Assembly (NCBI GenBank): GCA_903898675.1
Contig: CAIUGM010000014.1
Coordinates: 352,672 to 416,671, forward strand
Reading direction: 5' to 3'
DNA: 64,000 bases
Source of the DNA: an uncultured Verrucomicrobiota bacterium
GTDB lineage: Bacteria > Verrucomicrobiota > Verrucomicrobiia > Opitutales > Opitutaceae
The notes beneath the pieces were generated by a model that was not told where the DNA came from, did no database searches, and worked only from the letters and a program-made list of their open reading frames with translations. Both the position numbers and the translations under genes were made by a program. Positions 28,709 through 40,266 of the stretch are shown here, in pieces (position 1 is the first letter of the stretch; each line of letters opens with the position of its first letter).

Positions 28709-30115
28709 TTACACCGTCGACAAAAAACTCTGCAGCCGGGCCTGAATGCGCGCCAGACCGAGGAGCCGGAAGATGCCGGTTATGCTCGGGCCAACATTGG
28801 TACCAGTGACGGCCAGGCGGGCGACCGCCTGATAGTCGCCAAAGCCGAGGCCATGTTTCACGGCGAGAGCCTTGATGCCTTCCTCAATGGCCGCATCGCT
28901 CGAGAAATCCATCGCCGGGAGGGCGGCCATGAGTTCGGCCAGCCGCGCCTTTGGGTCTCCCTTGGCCAGCACCTTCTCCTTTACCTTGGCGTCGCACGGG
29001 AACCCGTCCGTGAAGAAATAAACGGTGTAAGCCGCCAGCTCGTCGATGGATTTGATCTTGGGCTGGGCCAGCGCCATGACGGCGGCAAAGTAATCTGCGG
29101 GACTCGAAAGGGCGGCCGCCGCCACGACCCGGTCCGGCAGGGTTTCGAAATACTCCCGGGCCAGGGTCAGGAACCGGCCGGCCGGCAGCTCGAGCAGGTA
29201 CAACATGTTCATGTGCCCAAGCTTCTTGCCGTCGAACCTGGCGTTGGACTGGTTCACGCCGGGCAGGTCGAAGAGCTTGATGATCTCGGCGATCGGCATC
29301 TTCTCCCGGTCGTCGCCCGCGTTCCAGCCGAGCAGGGAAAGGTAATTGACCAGGGCCTCCGGCAGGAAACGCCGCTGCTGGTATTCCTCGATCAGGGCCC
29401 CCTTGTCGCGCTTGCTCATCTTGCCCTGCCCCATCTCGGGGGATTTCAGGATCAGCGGGATGTGGGCGAAGACCGGCGGCGTGACCCCGAAGCCTTCGTA
29501 GAGGCGCACGTGCTTGCTGGTGTTGGACAGGTGGTCCTCGCCCCGGATGATGTGGGTCACCTGCATCGTGATGTCATCGACGACGTTCACAAAGTGAAAC
29601 ACCGGGTTGCCGTCCGACCGGAAGATCACGAAGTCCTCGTCCTCCGCCCGCTCCACGCGTCCGCGGATCAGGTCCTCGATCACCACCGGGGCGGCCTTGA
29701 CCTTCTCGACCTCTTTTTTGCGGTGCTCGTCATAGGTCTTGAACCGCTCGCCCAGCAGCTTGAACCAGATCGCGCCGTCCTTCTCATAAGCCCGGCCGGC
29801 ATCCAGCAGCTTCTGGAGATACTGCTTATAGATATCCGCGCGCTGGCTCTGCCGGTAGGGACCGAAGCTGCCGCGTTCGCCGACGCCGTCCGGATTCGGG
29901 CCCTCGTCCCAGTCCATGCCCAGCCACGTCAGGCTGTTGTAGATGAGCCTGAGGAACTCCTCGCTGTTGCGCGCCTGGTCGGTGTCCTCGATCCGCAGGA
30001 TGAACGTGCCCCCGGTGTGCCGGGCATAGAGCCAGTTGAACAGCGCCGTGCGGGCGCTGCCGATGTGGAAAAACCCGGTGGGGCTGGGGGCGAAACGGAC
30101 GCGGACCTTGGACAT
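28709..30115 (-). CDS. gltX: Glutamyl-tRNA synthetase
   Basis: A 468-residue class I synthetase. [19 protein letters not shown] carries the HIGH-type motif with the GluRS-specific PSPTG, and [14 protein letters not shown] the KMSKS motif. [20 protein letters not shown] lies in the acceptor region. The helical C-terminal anticodon domain ends [14 protein letters not shown]. It charges tRNA-Glu. The frame is open to 30265, but the extra 50 residues are not family-like; ATG 30115 is used. Confidence 0.95.
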   Translation of the reverse strand: MSKVRVRFAPSPTGFFHIGSARTALFNWLYARHTGGTFILRIEDTDQARNSEEFLRLIYNSLTWLGMDWDEGPNPDGVGERGSFGPYRQSQRADIYKQYLQKLLDAGRAYEKDGAIWFKLLGERFKTYDEHRKKEVEKVKAAPVVIEDLIRGRVERAEDEDFVIFRSDGNPVFHFVNVVDDITMQVTHIIRGEDHLSNTSKHVRLYEGFGVTPPVFAHIPLILKSPEMGQGKMSKRDKGALIEEYQQRRFLPEALVNYLSLLGWNAGDDREKMPIAEIIKLFDLPGVNQSNARFDGKKLGHMNMLYLLELPAGRFLTLAREYFETLPDRVVAAAALSSPADYFAAVMALAQPKIKSIDELAAYTVYFFTDGFPCDAKVKEKVLAKGDPKARLAELMAALPAMDFSSDAAIEEGIKALAVKHGLGFGDYQAVARLAVTGTNVGPSITGIFRLLGLARIQARLQSFLSTV

Positions 30116-30239
30116 GAAAGTGGAAGTAAGGCAAAATGCCCGACCCGATGGGGTGGAGCACAGGAGTTGAGATCGTGTTAATTCCCCGCATCCTGTCAAA
30201 GAATCCTCTACCAGCCAGAATCCTTGGGACTCGGCGGGA

Positions 30240-30315
30240 TTGCCCACTGAGCACACGGAACACACAGAAATATAATCCCCGACTTTTCCGTGTATTCTGC
30301 GTATTCCGTGGGCAA
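30240..30315. repeat. Inverted repeat, CCGTGTATTC type, copy 1
   Basis: TTGCCCACTGAGCACACGGA with ACACACAGAAA (30240-30270) is mirrored by TTTCCGTGTATTCTGCGTAT and TCCGTGGGCAA (to 30315). A second copy is at 36198-36274. It lies between divergent gltX and the M14 gene. Confidence 0.75.
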
Positions 30316-30345
30316 AAAATCCTATCTGTTTCCTCAGGTAAAATT

Positions 30346-31095
30346 ATGAATTCCGCGCTACCACTCGATCCCGCCGACTTTACGCCACGGTTTGACGCCG
30401 CCGCCTGCCAGGCAGGGTTCAAGGCCGAGCGTTACGGCGAGATCCATGGCTACCCCTTGATGGCTTACCGCCGGCGAACCGCCGGTCCCCGGCCGAGGGT
30501 CTATGTCTCGTCGGGCATCCACGGCGACGAGCCGGCGCCACCGTGGGCCCTGCTCCGGCTGGCGGAGTCGGGCTGCTTTGATCACCGCTGCAACTGGTTC
30601 GTCTGCCCGCTGCTCAATCCCACCGGCTTTACCCAAGGCACCCGGGAGAATCACGCGAAGATTGATCTCAACCGCGACTACAAGGGGCCGCTCAGCACCG
30701 AGGTCGGCGACCATATCGCCTGGCTGCGGCAGCAACCGAATTTCGACCTGATCATCTGCGTACACGAGGACTGGGAGTCCCAGGGTTTTTATTTATACGA
30801 ATTGAATCCCGCTCACCGCCCGACCCTGGCGCCGGCGATGATCTCCGCCGCGCAAGCCCACTGCGCCATCGAACCGGCCACCGTCATCGACGGCCGGCCG
30901 GTGGACGAGCCCGGCATCATCCGGCCGGTCAGCGATCCCCTGCTCCGCGTAACCTGGCCCGAGGCCATCTACCTGCGCCAGCATCACGGCTCGCTCACCT
31001 ACACGACGGAAACGCCATCCGCACTGCCGCTGGAACAGCGCATCGCGACGCATTGCACGGTGCTGCAGGCCGCGCTGGATGAATTCCTCCGGTAG
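30346..31095 (+). CDS. M14 carboxypeptidase/succinylglutamate desuccinylase-like zinc hydrolase
   Basis: A 249-residue protein. The zinc motif HxxE occurs in SSGIHGDEPAPPWALL, the substrate-binding NRDY in KIDLNRDYKGP, a third metal histidine in ICVHEDWE, and a late glutamate in TETPSALPLEQR. This is the layout of the M14 aspartoacylase/AstE-like group, which cleave small acyl-amino acids or peptides. The substrate is not deducible. The frame starts earlier, but MNSALPLD at 30346 lies after the palindromic repeat. Confidence 0.75.
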   Translation: MNSALPLDPADFTPRFDAAACQAGFKAERYGEIHGYPLMAYRRRTAGPRPRVYVSSGIHGDEPAPPWALLRLAESGCFDHRCNWFVCPLLNPTGFTQGTRENHAKIDLNRDYKGPLSTEVGDHIAWLRQQPNFDLIICVHEDWESQGFYLYELNPAHRPTLAPAMISAAQAHCAIEPATVIDGRPVDEPGIIRPVSDPLLRVTWPEAIYLRQHHGSLTYTTETPSALPLEQRIATHCTVLQAALDEFLR

Positions 31096-31122
31096 GGGCC
31101 GTTGCCCTCAACGGCCCCTACC
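31091..31122. repeat. Perfect palindrome between convergent genes
   Basis: GGTAGGGGCCGTT and AACGGCCCCTACC form a perfect 13-bp stem with loop GCCCTC. It overlaps the stop codon of the M14 gene and the end of the rluA-family gene. A sister sequence is at 2841-2870. It may stop transcription from both sides, but no T-run is present. Confidence 0.65.
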
Positions 31123-31942
31123 CCAGCTTCTCCGCCACAAACCCATCGATGAGCCGCTGTGCTTCCTCCGGCGGCAGCTGCATCGTCCGCTCCGCGTAGC
31201 GGGCCATGTCCTTCGGCCACGGGGCGCGCAAAAGATAATCCAGCCCGGTCGCCCGCAGGTCGATGGCGGCACAATGCAGCGCCTGCCGGGTCATGCCCAG
31301 CAGCGCAGAATGCCGGGCCGTCCAGCCCTGTTGCGCAAATTCGAGGTAGAGCCCCGGATCGGGGCCGTAGAGTTTGTCCCCGACCACCCGATGCCCGAGC
31401 CACTCGGCGTGGGCGCGGATCTGGTGCTTCCGGCCGGTCAATAGCTCAACGCCCACCAGGGTGTGGCCGGAGCGCGTGAGGAGCGGATGAAAGACCGTGC
31501 TGGCCTCCTGCGACCCCTCGCCGGTCACCACGCGCTGCTTGACCGTGACGTTGGCCGCTGGGTCCGGGCCGAGCGGCTGATTGACGGTGACCAGACCCGG
31601 CAGTTCGCCCTGAAGCAGGGCCACGTATAGTTTGCCGATCTTGCGCTGAAGCACGGCTTTCCCGAGCCGGCCGCCCATCGCCTCGGTCTTGGCCAGAATG
31701 ATTACTCCACTGGTCTCGCGATCGAGCCGATAGATAAGGCGGATGGCATCCGGCTTGAACTCCTCCCGCACCGCCCCAGCCAGACTGGACCAAGGCCCGT
31801 TTTTGGACGGGTGGCAGACCAGCCAGCCGGGTTTGTCGAGGACCAGCAGGCGCTCGTCATCCAGCAGGACCCAGGTCCTGAGATCAGCTGGATTAACAAG
31901 CGGAGCCGTCGCCCCGGGAAGTGGCTCGCTGGCATCAATCAT
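31118..31942 (-). CDS. RluA-family RNA pseudouridine synthase
   Basis: A 274-residue pseudouridine synthase. The catalytic aspartate is in IYRLDRETSGVIILAK (about residue 73), with LVLDKPGWLVCHPS before it and TGRKHQIRAHAEWLG with HRVVGDKLYG after it. No S4 domain precedes the catalytic part, so it resembles short RluA/RluC-like enzymes acting on rRNA or tRNA. The exact target is not deducible. Start ATG at 31942. Confidence 0.9.
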   Translation of the reverse strand: MIDASEPLPGATAPLVNPADLRTWVLLDDERLLVLDKPGWLVCHPSKNGPWSSLAGAVREEFKPDAIRLIYRLDRETSGVIILAKTEAMGGRLGKAVLQRKIGKLYVALLQGELPGLVTVNQPLGPDPAANVTVKQRVVTGEGSQEASTVFHPLLTRSGHTLVGVELLTGRKHQIRAHAEWLGHRVVGDKLYGPDPGLYLEFAQQGWTARHSALLGMTRQALHCAAIDLRATGLDYLLRAPWPKDMARYAERTMQLPPEEAQRLIDGFVAEKLG

Positions 31943-32142
31943 GCTGAAACACGTTCAAAATTATATCTGTCTTAATCCGGCCAGAAGGTTTGCAAACCAA
32001 GTGGTCGCAGGTATCACTCACTCCAGTCGAATGAAGCGGTTGTTCCCAATGAAAGTCGGGCCGGTCCTCAGGACGGCAGCGACAGCAGGCGGAAAAAGCG
32101 GAACTGATTTCAGTCATGCGTAACTTTGCGTCGTTAACCCAT

Positions 32143-32148
32143 AAGGAG
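32143..32148 (+). promoter_or_regulatory. Strong ribosome binding site of hpf
   Basis: AAGGAG lies five bases (AACC plus spacer) before ATG 32153. Most genes in this window lack such a clear site, consistent with hpf being strongly translated. Confidence 0.75.
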
Positions 32149-32152
32149 AACC

Positions 32153-32530
32153 ATGAATAAAACAGACCATCCTCACGAAGTCATCGTGTCCGGCATTCAT
32201 CTCGAACTCACCGCCGCCCTCAAGGAACACGTGCGGGAGAAAATGGAACGACTGTTTCGACACGAGGGACACATCGTCCGGATCAAGGTTGAGCTCGAGT
32301 GCGACCGCAAGCATGACCGCGAGCACAAGTTCATCGCGAAGGGCCACATCGTCATCCACGGGCCCGACATCAATGCCACCGTTGACGCCGAGGAATGCTA
32401 CAAGGCGATCGACCTGCTCGTCGACAAGCTCGACCAGGGCCTGCGTCGCCGTCATGGCGTGGCCAAGGACAAGCGCAACCACCCCCACGCCATCGAATTT
32501 GCCGACGTGGAACTGCCCAAGGCCATCTGA
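32153..32530 (+). CDS. hpf: Ribosome hibernation promoting factor HPF/RaiA family
   Basis: A 125-residue protein. It starts NKTDHPHEVIVSGIHLELTA, has the helix LKEHVREKMERLFRHEG, and later DKLDQGLRRRHG, as in HPF/RaiA. The length is that of a short-form HPF rather than the long form with a C-terminal dimer domain. HPF binds the 30S subunit and keeps ribosomes inactive in stationary phase. A strong Shine-Dalgarno precedes it and a terminator follows. Confidence 0.9.
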   Translation: MNKTDHPHEVIVSGIHLELTAALKEHVREKMERLFRHEGHIVRIKVELECDRKHDREHKFIAKGHIVIHGPDINATVDAEECYKAIDLLVDKLDQGLRRRHGVAKDKRNHPHAIEFADVELPKAI

Positions 32531-32556
32531 GCCGTCCCGCCAAACCCTCCCTTTCA

Positions 32557-32582
32557 GCCCGCCGCACCCGGCGGGCTTTTTT
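32557..32582 (+). terminator. Rho-independent terminator of hpf
   Basis: GCCCGCC at 32557-32563 pairs with GGCGGGC at 32570-32576, loop GCACCC, followed by TTTTTT. It lies 26 bp after the hpf stop codon. Confidence 0.92.
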
Positions 32583-32629
32583 GTGCGCACAATACCCGAC
32601 CGAGCACACCTTTCGTCAGCGTAGGTTTC

Positions 32630-32743
32630 CTACACACCCCGTCGCTTCGCGCCACCCCTCTTCACACAGGGGACCCAATCCTTCGCAGTCGTATTTCTGG
32701 ATCCCCCCTATGAAGAGGGGTGCCCAACGGGCGGGGTGTGTAG
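32630..32743. repeat. Long inverted repeat, CTACACACCCCG family
   Basis: The stretch between hpf and hutH (about 316 bp) holds the hpf terminator and this element. CTACACACCCCG with CACCCCTCTTCAC is mirrored by GAAGAGGGGTG and CGGGGTGTGTAG, ends perfectly inverted. Half copies occur at 48041-48067 and 50971-50995. The unit looks like a MITE-type repeat, but no target duplication was seen. Confidence 0.75.
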
Positions 32744-32846
32744 GGCGCACGCGGCACCAGCCACGAACCCCGCCCCTACTTCCTCCGGCCTAAGCCACCC
32801 GAATTCAGTTTTCAAATTTGCCCCGGCTGCTTTCATTTCTTTGCCC

Positions 32847-34385
<1,539 letters not shown>

Positions 34386-34395
34386 CCCTCCCATC

Positions 34396-34476
34396 TGTCA
34401 TTCTGAACGCAGTGAAGAATCCAGAGATGGCCGTATCGAATATCATGCTGGATCCTTCGCTTCGCACAGGATGACA
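34396..34476. repeat. REP element of the TGTCATTCTGA...GGATGACA type
   Basis: TGTCATTCTGAACGCAGTG with AAGAATCC is mirrored by GGATCCTTCGCTTCGCACAG with GATGACA. It is a dispersed palindrome known in many genomes. It lies between hutH and hutU inside the operon and ends 24 bp before the chosen hutU start. Confidence 0.8.
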
Positions 34477-34500
34477 GGCATGAATCTCAGACCGCCCCAC

Positions 34501-36192
<1,692 letters not shown>

Positions 36193-36197
36193 AAGTC

Positions 36198-36274
36198 TTG
36201 CCCACGGAATACACGGAACACACAGAAATAAAACCTCCTGATTCTTCCGTGTATTCTGTGTATTCCGTGGGCAA
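36198..36274. repeat. Inverted repeat, CCGTGTATTC type, copy 2
   Basis: TTGCCCACGGAATACACGGA at 36198-36217 is mirrored by GTGTATTCCGTGGGCAA ending at 36274. It resembles 30240-30315. It lies between hutU and hutI within the operon, followed by an AT-rich TTTGTGTTTCTCGTGTTTTT stretch of the same style. Confidence 0.78.
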
Positions 36275-36346
36275 GAATGATTGGACTGCTGCGATTTCTT
36301 TTTTGTGTTTCTCGTGTTTTTCGTGGCAATCCTTTCTCTCTGCTAA

Positions 36347-37558
36347 ATGCCCCTGCTAATCCGCAACGCCCGCCTCCTCACCCTCGCCGGTGGCGCTGCC
36401 CCGCGTCGCGGCAAGGCCCTCGGTGACCTCGGCATCATTCCCACTGGTGAAGTCCTCGTCACCGACGGCAAAATCTCCGCCGTCGGCCCAAAGGTCGAAG
36501 CCCCGGCCGGCGCCGAGGCCATCGATGCGGGCGGCCGGATCGTGATGCCCGGCTTCGTGGATTGCCACACCCACGCCTGCTGGGCCGGCGACCGGCTCGA
36601 GGAGTGGACGATGAAGCTCAACGGTGTGCCCTACCTGGAGATCATGAAGAAGGGCGGCGGCATCCACGCCACGGTCAACGCCGTGCGCGAGGCCACGCAG
36701 AAGCAGCTCGCCGCCAGCCTGCGCGACCGGCTGACCCTCATGCTCCGCGAGGGCACGACCACCGTCGAGGTGAAGAGCGGCTACGGCCTCACGACCGAGG
36801 CGGAGTTGAAAATGCTTCGGGCCATCCGCCGCGCCGCCAGCGACTGGTCCGGAACCGTCGTGCCGACCGCCCTCCTCGGCCACGCCGTCGAGGGTGACCA
36901 CGACACCTACACCCGCATGGTCGTAAAGGAAATGCTGGCCGAGATTTCCCGCGAGTTTCCCGACATCGCGGTGGACGCCTTCTGCGAGACCGGCGCGTGG
37001 AGCGTCGACGCCTGCGTGAAGCTGTTTGAGAAGGCCGGCAAGCACCACCCGATCCGGGTGCACGCCGACCAGTTCAACTCACTCGGCATGATTCCCGAGG
37101 CCATCCGGCTCTTCGCGCGCAGCGTCGACCACCTGGAAGCCACGACCAAGCCGGATCTGCTCGCCCTCGCCGCCTCGCCGACCATGGGGGTGATTTTGCC
37201 CTGCACCGGCTTTCACACCGACCAGCGCTATGCCCGCGGCGGCTACTTCGTCGACCAGGGCGGCGCCCTCGCCCTCGCGACCAACTGCAACCCGGGTTCG
37301 TCGCCGACGCATTCCGTGCCGTTCGCCATCGCGCTTGCCGTGCGCTTCTGCGGCCTGTCCCCCGCCGAGGCCATTGTCGCCACGACGGTCAATGCCGCCG
37401 CCGTCCTCGGCCTCACCGACCGTGGCACGCTCGAACCCGGCAAGCGCGCCGACCTGATCATTCTGCACCACAAGGACGAGCGCGCCCTCGCCTACGAGTT
37501 GGGTGGCAACCCCGTCGACGCCGTGATCTGCAACGGCCAGCTCGTTACTCACACATGA
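36347..37558 (+). CDS. hutI: Imidazolonepropionase
   Basis: A 403-residue amidohydrolase that opens the imidazolone ring to give N-formimidoyl-L-glutamate. The metal-binding HxH is in VDCHTHACWAGDR, further ligands lie in GHAVEGDH and HADQFNSLGM, and the catalytic/metal aspartate region is TNCNPGSSPTHSVPFA. ATG 36347 begins MPLLIRNARLLTLAGG. Its stop codon overlaps the hutF start (ATGA), so the two are translationally coupled. Confidence 0.95.
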   Translation: MPLLIRNARLLTLAGGAAPRRGKALGDLGIIPTGEVLVTDGKISAVGPKVEAPAGAEAIDAGGRIVMPGFVDCHTHACWAGDRLEEWTMKLNGVPYLEIMKKGGGIHATVNAVREATQKQLAASLRDRLTLMLREGTTTVEVKSGYGLTTEAELKMLRAIRRAASDWSGTVVPTALLGHAVEGDHDTYTRMVVKEMLAEISREFPDIAVDAFCETGAWSVDACVKLFEKAGKHHPIRVHADQFNSLGMIPEAIRLFARSVDHLEATTKPDLLALAASPTMGVILPCTGFHTDQRYARGGYFVDQGGALALATNCNPGSSPTHSVPFAIALAVRFCGLSPAEAIVATTVNAAAVLGLTDRGTLEPGKRADLIILHHKDERALAYELGGNPVDAVICNGQLVTHT

Positions 37559-38970
37559 ACCCCGAGACCGGCTGGCTGCCCGACTACTTGCTGATCGGCG
37601 ACTCCTTCGCCAGCGGCGTGGCGCTCTTCGCCGACGCCACCGGCCGGATCACGCGGCTGTCACGCGAGCCGGCCGACCTGGCCCGCGCGATCCGGCTCCC
37701 CGGCCAAGCCCTGCTGCCCGGCTGCGTCAACGCCCACTCGCACAGTTTCCAGCGGGTCATCCGCGGCCGCACCGAGCATCGCACCAGCGCCACCCGCGAC
37801 ACGTTCTGGACGTGGCGCGAGAAAATGTATCACGCCGCCACGGCCCTGACGCCCGAGGAGATCCACGCCACCGCCCGGATGTGCTTCCTCGAGATGGCGC
37901 TCGCGGGCATCACGACGGTCGGCGAATTCCATTACCTGCACCACGCCGCGGACGGCACGCCTTACGCCGACCGGAGCTTGCTTTCCAAACTGATTGCGAC
38001 CGCCGCGCGGGAAGTCGGCCTCCGGTTGGTGCTGATCGAAACCGCCTATGCCCGCGCCGGCTGGAACCGGCCGGCCAATCCGGGGCAGCGTCGTTTTATC
38101 ACGGCCGACCCGGCGCAATTTATCGCCGACGTCGAAGCCAGCCAGGCTTTCGCCGCCCATTCATTCTCCGACGGTGCCGTCACGGTCGCCGTCGCCCCGC
38201 ACAGCCTGCGCGCGGTGACGCTGGATTATTTCAAGCAGGTTAGTTCTTACGCCCGGCAGCAGGGCTTGCCCGTCCACATGCATGTGTCGGAACAGACCGG
38301 CGAGAACGACGATTGCGTCGGCGAATACGGCGCCACCCCCGTGACCCTGCTGGCCCGCGAAGGCGGGCTGCACGACGCCTTCACGGCCATCCACGCCGTC
38401 CACATCACCGGGGCGGAATCCGCCGCCCTGCGCGCGGCCGGTGCCACCGTCTGCGCCTGCCCGACCACGGAGCGCAACCTCGGCGACGGCATCGTGCGGG
38501 CGGACTGGCTGCTCGACGGCGGTCAGATGGCCCTGGGAACCGACAGCCAGGTCCAGATCGCACCGCTGGAGGACGCCCGCCAACTCGAGTATCACCTGCG
38601 TCTCTCTCACCACGAGCGGGCCGTCCTTGCCCTCAACGCCGGCTTGCCCGACGACCGGGTCTCGGGTCTGGCTGGCAAATTGTTCGCCTGCGCCACCGAA
38701 CACGGCGCGCGCTGCCTGCGGTTGAACACCGGCAAACTCGCGCCCGGCTCGGCCGCTGATTTCTTTACGGTCGAGCTCAACGATCCCTCGCTCGCCGGCG
38801 CCGATGAGCAGTCGCTGCTGGCTGGAATTGTCTTCTCCCTTGAGCGCACGGCCATCCGGCAGGTCTTTGTCGGCGGGAAGCAAATCGTGCACGACGGCGC
38901 CCATGCCTTGGCGCCGGCGGTCGTGGCCCAGTTCACCGCCGTTCAGCGCCGCTTATGGAACCGGAGCTGA
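37555..38970 (+). CDS. hutF: Formimidoylglutamate deiminase
   Basis: A 471-residue amidohydrolase. HxH in NAHSHSFQRVIRGRTEHR, PHSLRAVTLDYF, MHVSEQTGENDDC with a metal His, HAVHITGAE, and GTDSQVQIAPLEDARQLEY with the metal Asp. HutF turns formimidoylglutamate into formylglutamate and ammonia, so this organism uses the five-step pathway ending with formylglutamate rather than HutG-type formiminoglutamase. It overlaps hutI by 4 bp and the next gene by 16 bp. Confidence 0.94.
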   Translation: MNPETGWLPDYLLIGDSFASGVALFADATGRITRLSREPADLARAIRLPGQALLPGCVNAHSHSFQRVIRGRTEHRTSATRDTFWTWREKMYHAATALTPEEIHATARMCFLEMALAGITTVGEFHYLHHAADGTPYADRSLLSKLIATAAREVGLRLVLIETAYARAGWNRPANPGQRRFITADPAQFIADVEASQAFAAHSFSDGAVTVAVAPHSLRAVTLDYFKQVSSYARQQGLPVHMHVSEQTGENDDCVGEYGATPVTLLAREGGLHDAFTAIHAVHITGAESAALRAAGATVCACPTTERNLGDGIVRADWLLDGGQMALGTDSQVQIAPLEDARQLEYHLRLSHHERAVLALNAGLPDDRVSGLAGKLFACATEHGARCLRLNTGKLAPGSAADFFTVELNDPSLAGADEQSLLAGIVFSLERTAIRQVFVGGKQIVHDGAHALAPAVVAQFTAVQRRLWNRS

Positions 38971-40076
38971 AGCGAATCCTCGGCGGGCTGGTCGCCCTCA
39001 ACACCGTTTCGGCGCGGCCGAACGAACCGGCGATCGCCTTGATCGAGCGCGAACTGGCCGGACGCGGCTGGCACCTCAAGCGGCTGCCGTACCGACGCGA
39101 CCGACAGGAGCGGATCAATCTGCTCGTGACCTCATCCGACACGGACCGGCCGGAACTGGCGCTGGTTGGCCACACCGACACCGTGCCGTGGGATCCGGAA
39201 TGGACCGAGGCTGCGACGCTCGTGGAAAAAGACGGCCTGCTCTATGGCCGCGGCACCTGCGACATGAAGGGATTCCTCGCGTGCATGCTCGCCTTGGCGC
39301 GGAGCATCGATCCGACCAAGCTGGCCAAGCCACTGGCATTCATCTTCACCGCGGACGAGGAAATCGGCTGCATCGGCGCCAAACAACTTCTGGCCGACGG
39401 CGCCATTCATCCGCGCTACGCCATCGTCGGCGAGCCGACCTCCCTCCAACCCGTGCGCGCCGGCAAGGGCTACTGTCTCGCCGAAATCACCGTCCACGGC
39501 CGCGAAGCCCACAGCGCCTTTCCGCGCAACGGAGTCTCCGCCATCACCCAGGCCGCGAGGCTCATCACCGAAATCGAAAAGCTCGCCGGCGCGAACGAAG
39601 CCCAAAGCCACGCCTTCTTCGATCCGCCCTACACCACCGTGAACCTCGGCCAGATCGCCGGCGGCACCGCCAAGAACATCATCGCCGGGCACTGCCGCCT
39701 GACCGTCGAGTGGCGCCCGATCGCCGGTGAGGAGCCCCGGGCTTTTGGCGACCGCCTGACGACCCTCGTGCAGGCAATGCACTCCGCCGACTCCAGCTTT
39801 GAAGCCACCGTCAACGTACAGCGCCTGGAGTCCGGCTTCGAAACCGCCGCCGACAGCCGCATCGTGAAGCTCTTCGAGAAACTGACGGCCAGCCCCGCAA
39901 CCTCCGTCGCGTACGGCACGGAAGCACCCCAGTTTACTGCCCTCGGCGCCGAAACCGTAGTCTGTGGCCCCGGCAACATGCGCGTCGCGCATCGGACGGG
40001 GGAACATGTCGCTTTGACCGAGCTAGTCCGAACCACCGGCCTGCTCCGCGTAGCCGTGCGTGAGCTGTGCGAGTAA
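38955..40076 (+). CDS. M20 family hydrolase (acetylornithine deacetylase/ArgE-like) at the HutG position
   Basis: A 373-residue M20 metallopeptidase-type amidohydrolase. Two-zinc site: LVGHTDTVPWDPEW (His, Asp), GRGTCDMKGFLA (bridging Asp), FTADEEIGCIGAK (catalytic Glu), VGEPTSLQPVRAG and a C-terminal VAHRTGEH. The central dimerisation part contains HGREAHSAFPRNG, as in ArgE. It overlaps hutF by 16 bp, so it belongs to the hut operon. The pathway still needs N-formylglutamate to be cleaved to glutamate and formate, and this enzyme class removes acyl groups from amino acids, so it may replace HutG. Ordinary ArgE activity is the alternative. Confidence 0.85.
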   Translation: MEPELKRILGGLVALNTVSARPNEPAIALIERELAGRGWHLKRLPYRRDRQERINLLVTSSDTDRPELALVGHTDTVPWDPEWTEAATLVEKDGLLYGRGTCDMKGFLACMLALARSIDPTKLAKPLAFIFTADEEIGCIGAKQLLADGAIHPRYAIVGEPTSLQPVRAGKGYCLAEITVHGREAHSAFPRNGVSAITQAARLITEIEKLAGANEAQSHAFFDPPYTTVNLGQIAGGTAKNIIAGHCRLTVEWRPIAGEEPRAFGDRLTTLVQAMHSADSSFEATVNVQRLESGFETAADSRIVKLFEKLTASPATSVAYGTEAPQFTALGAETVVCGPGNMRVAHRTGEHVALTELVRTTGLLRVAVRELCE

Positions 40077-40112
40077 TTTCCAAGAGGAATCCTCTCGCGG
40101 CCATAGGGTAAA

Positions 40113-40145
40113 CAAAAAACCGCCGTCCCTGTAGGAAACGGCGGC
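40113..40145 (-). terminator. Rho-independent terminator of tRNA-Arg
   Basis: On the minus strand, GCCGCCGT and ACGGCGG form a stem around TTCCTACAGGG and are followed by TTTTTTG. It lies directly after the tRNA gene. On the plus strand it also follows the hut operon end (40076). Confidence 0.85.
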
Positions 40146-40150
40146 TAAAA

Positions 40151-40227
40151 TGGTGCGGGCATAGGGAGTCGAACCCCAAACCTCCAGATTCGTAGTCTGG
40201 CGCTCTATCCAGTTGAGCTATGCCCGC
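40151..40227 (-). tRNA. tRNA-Arg (anticodon ACG)
   Basis: The minus strand reads GCGGGCATAGCTCAACTGG and continues through the anticodon stem CCAGA, loop CTACGAA, stem TCTGG, then the T arm with GGTTCGACTCC and the acceptor TGCCCGC. Acceptor arms (seven pairs) and the D arm GCTC...GAGC pair fully. The anticodon is ACG, for CGN arginine codons after A-to-I editing. CCA is encoded (ACCA at the 3' end). Confidence 0.95.
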
Positions 40228-40266
40228 ACGAAGGAAGGGCGAATAAGCTGAGTTACCCGAACGACT

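Noticed and set aside
40113..40145. Second tRNA or riboswitch next to tRNA-Arg
   Set aside because: The stem is followed by a clean T-run on the minus strand and is simply the terminator of the tRNA gene.
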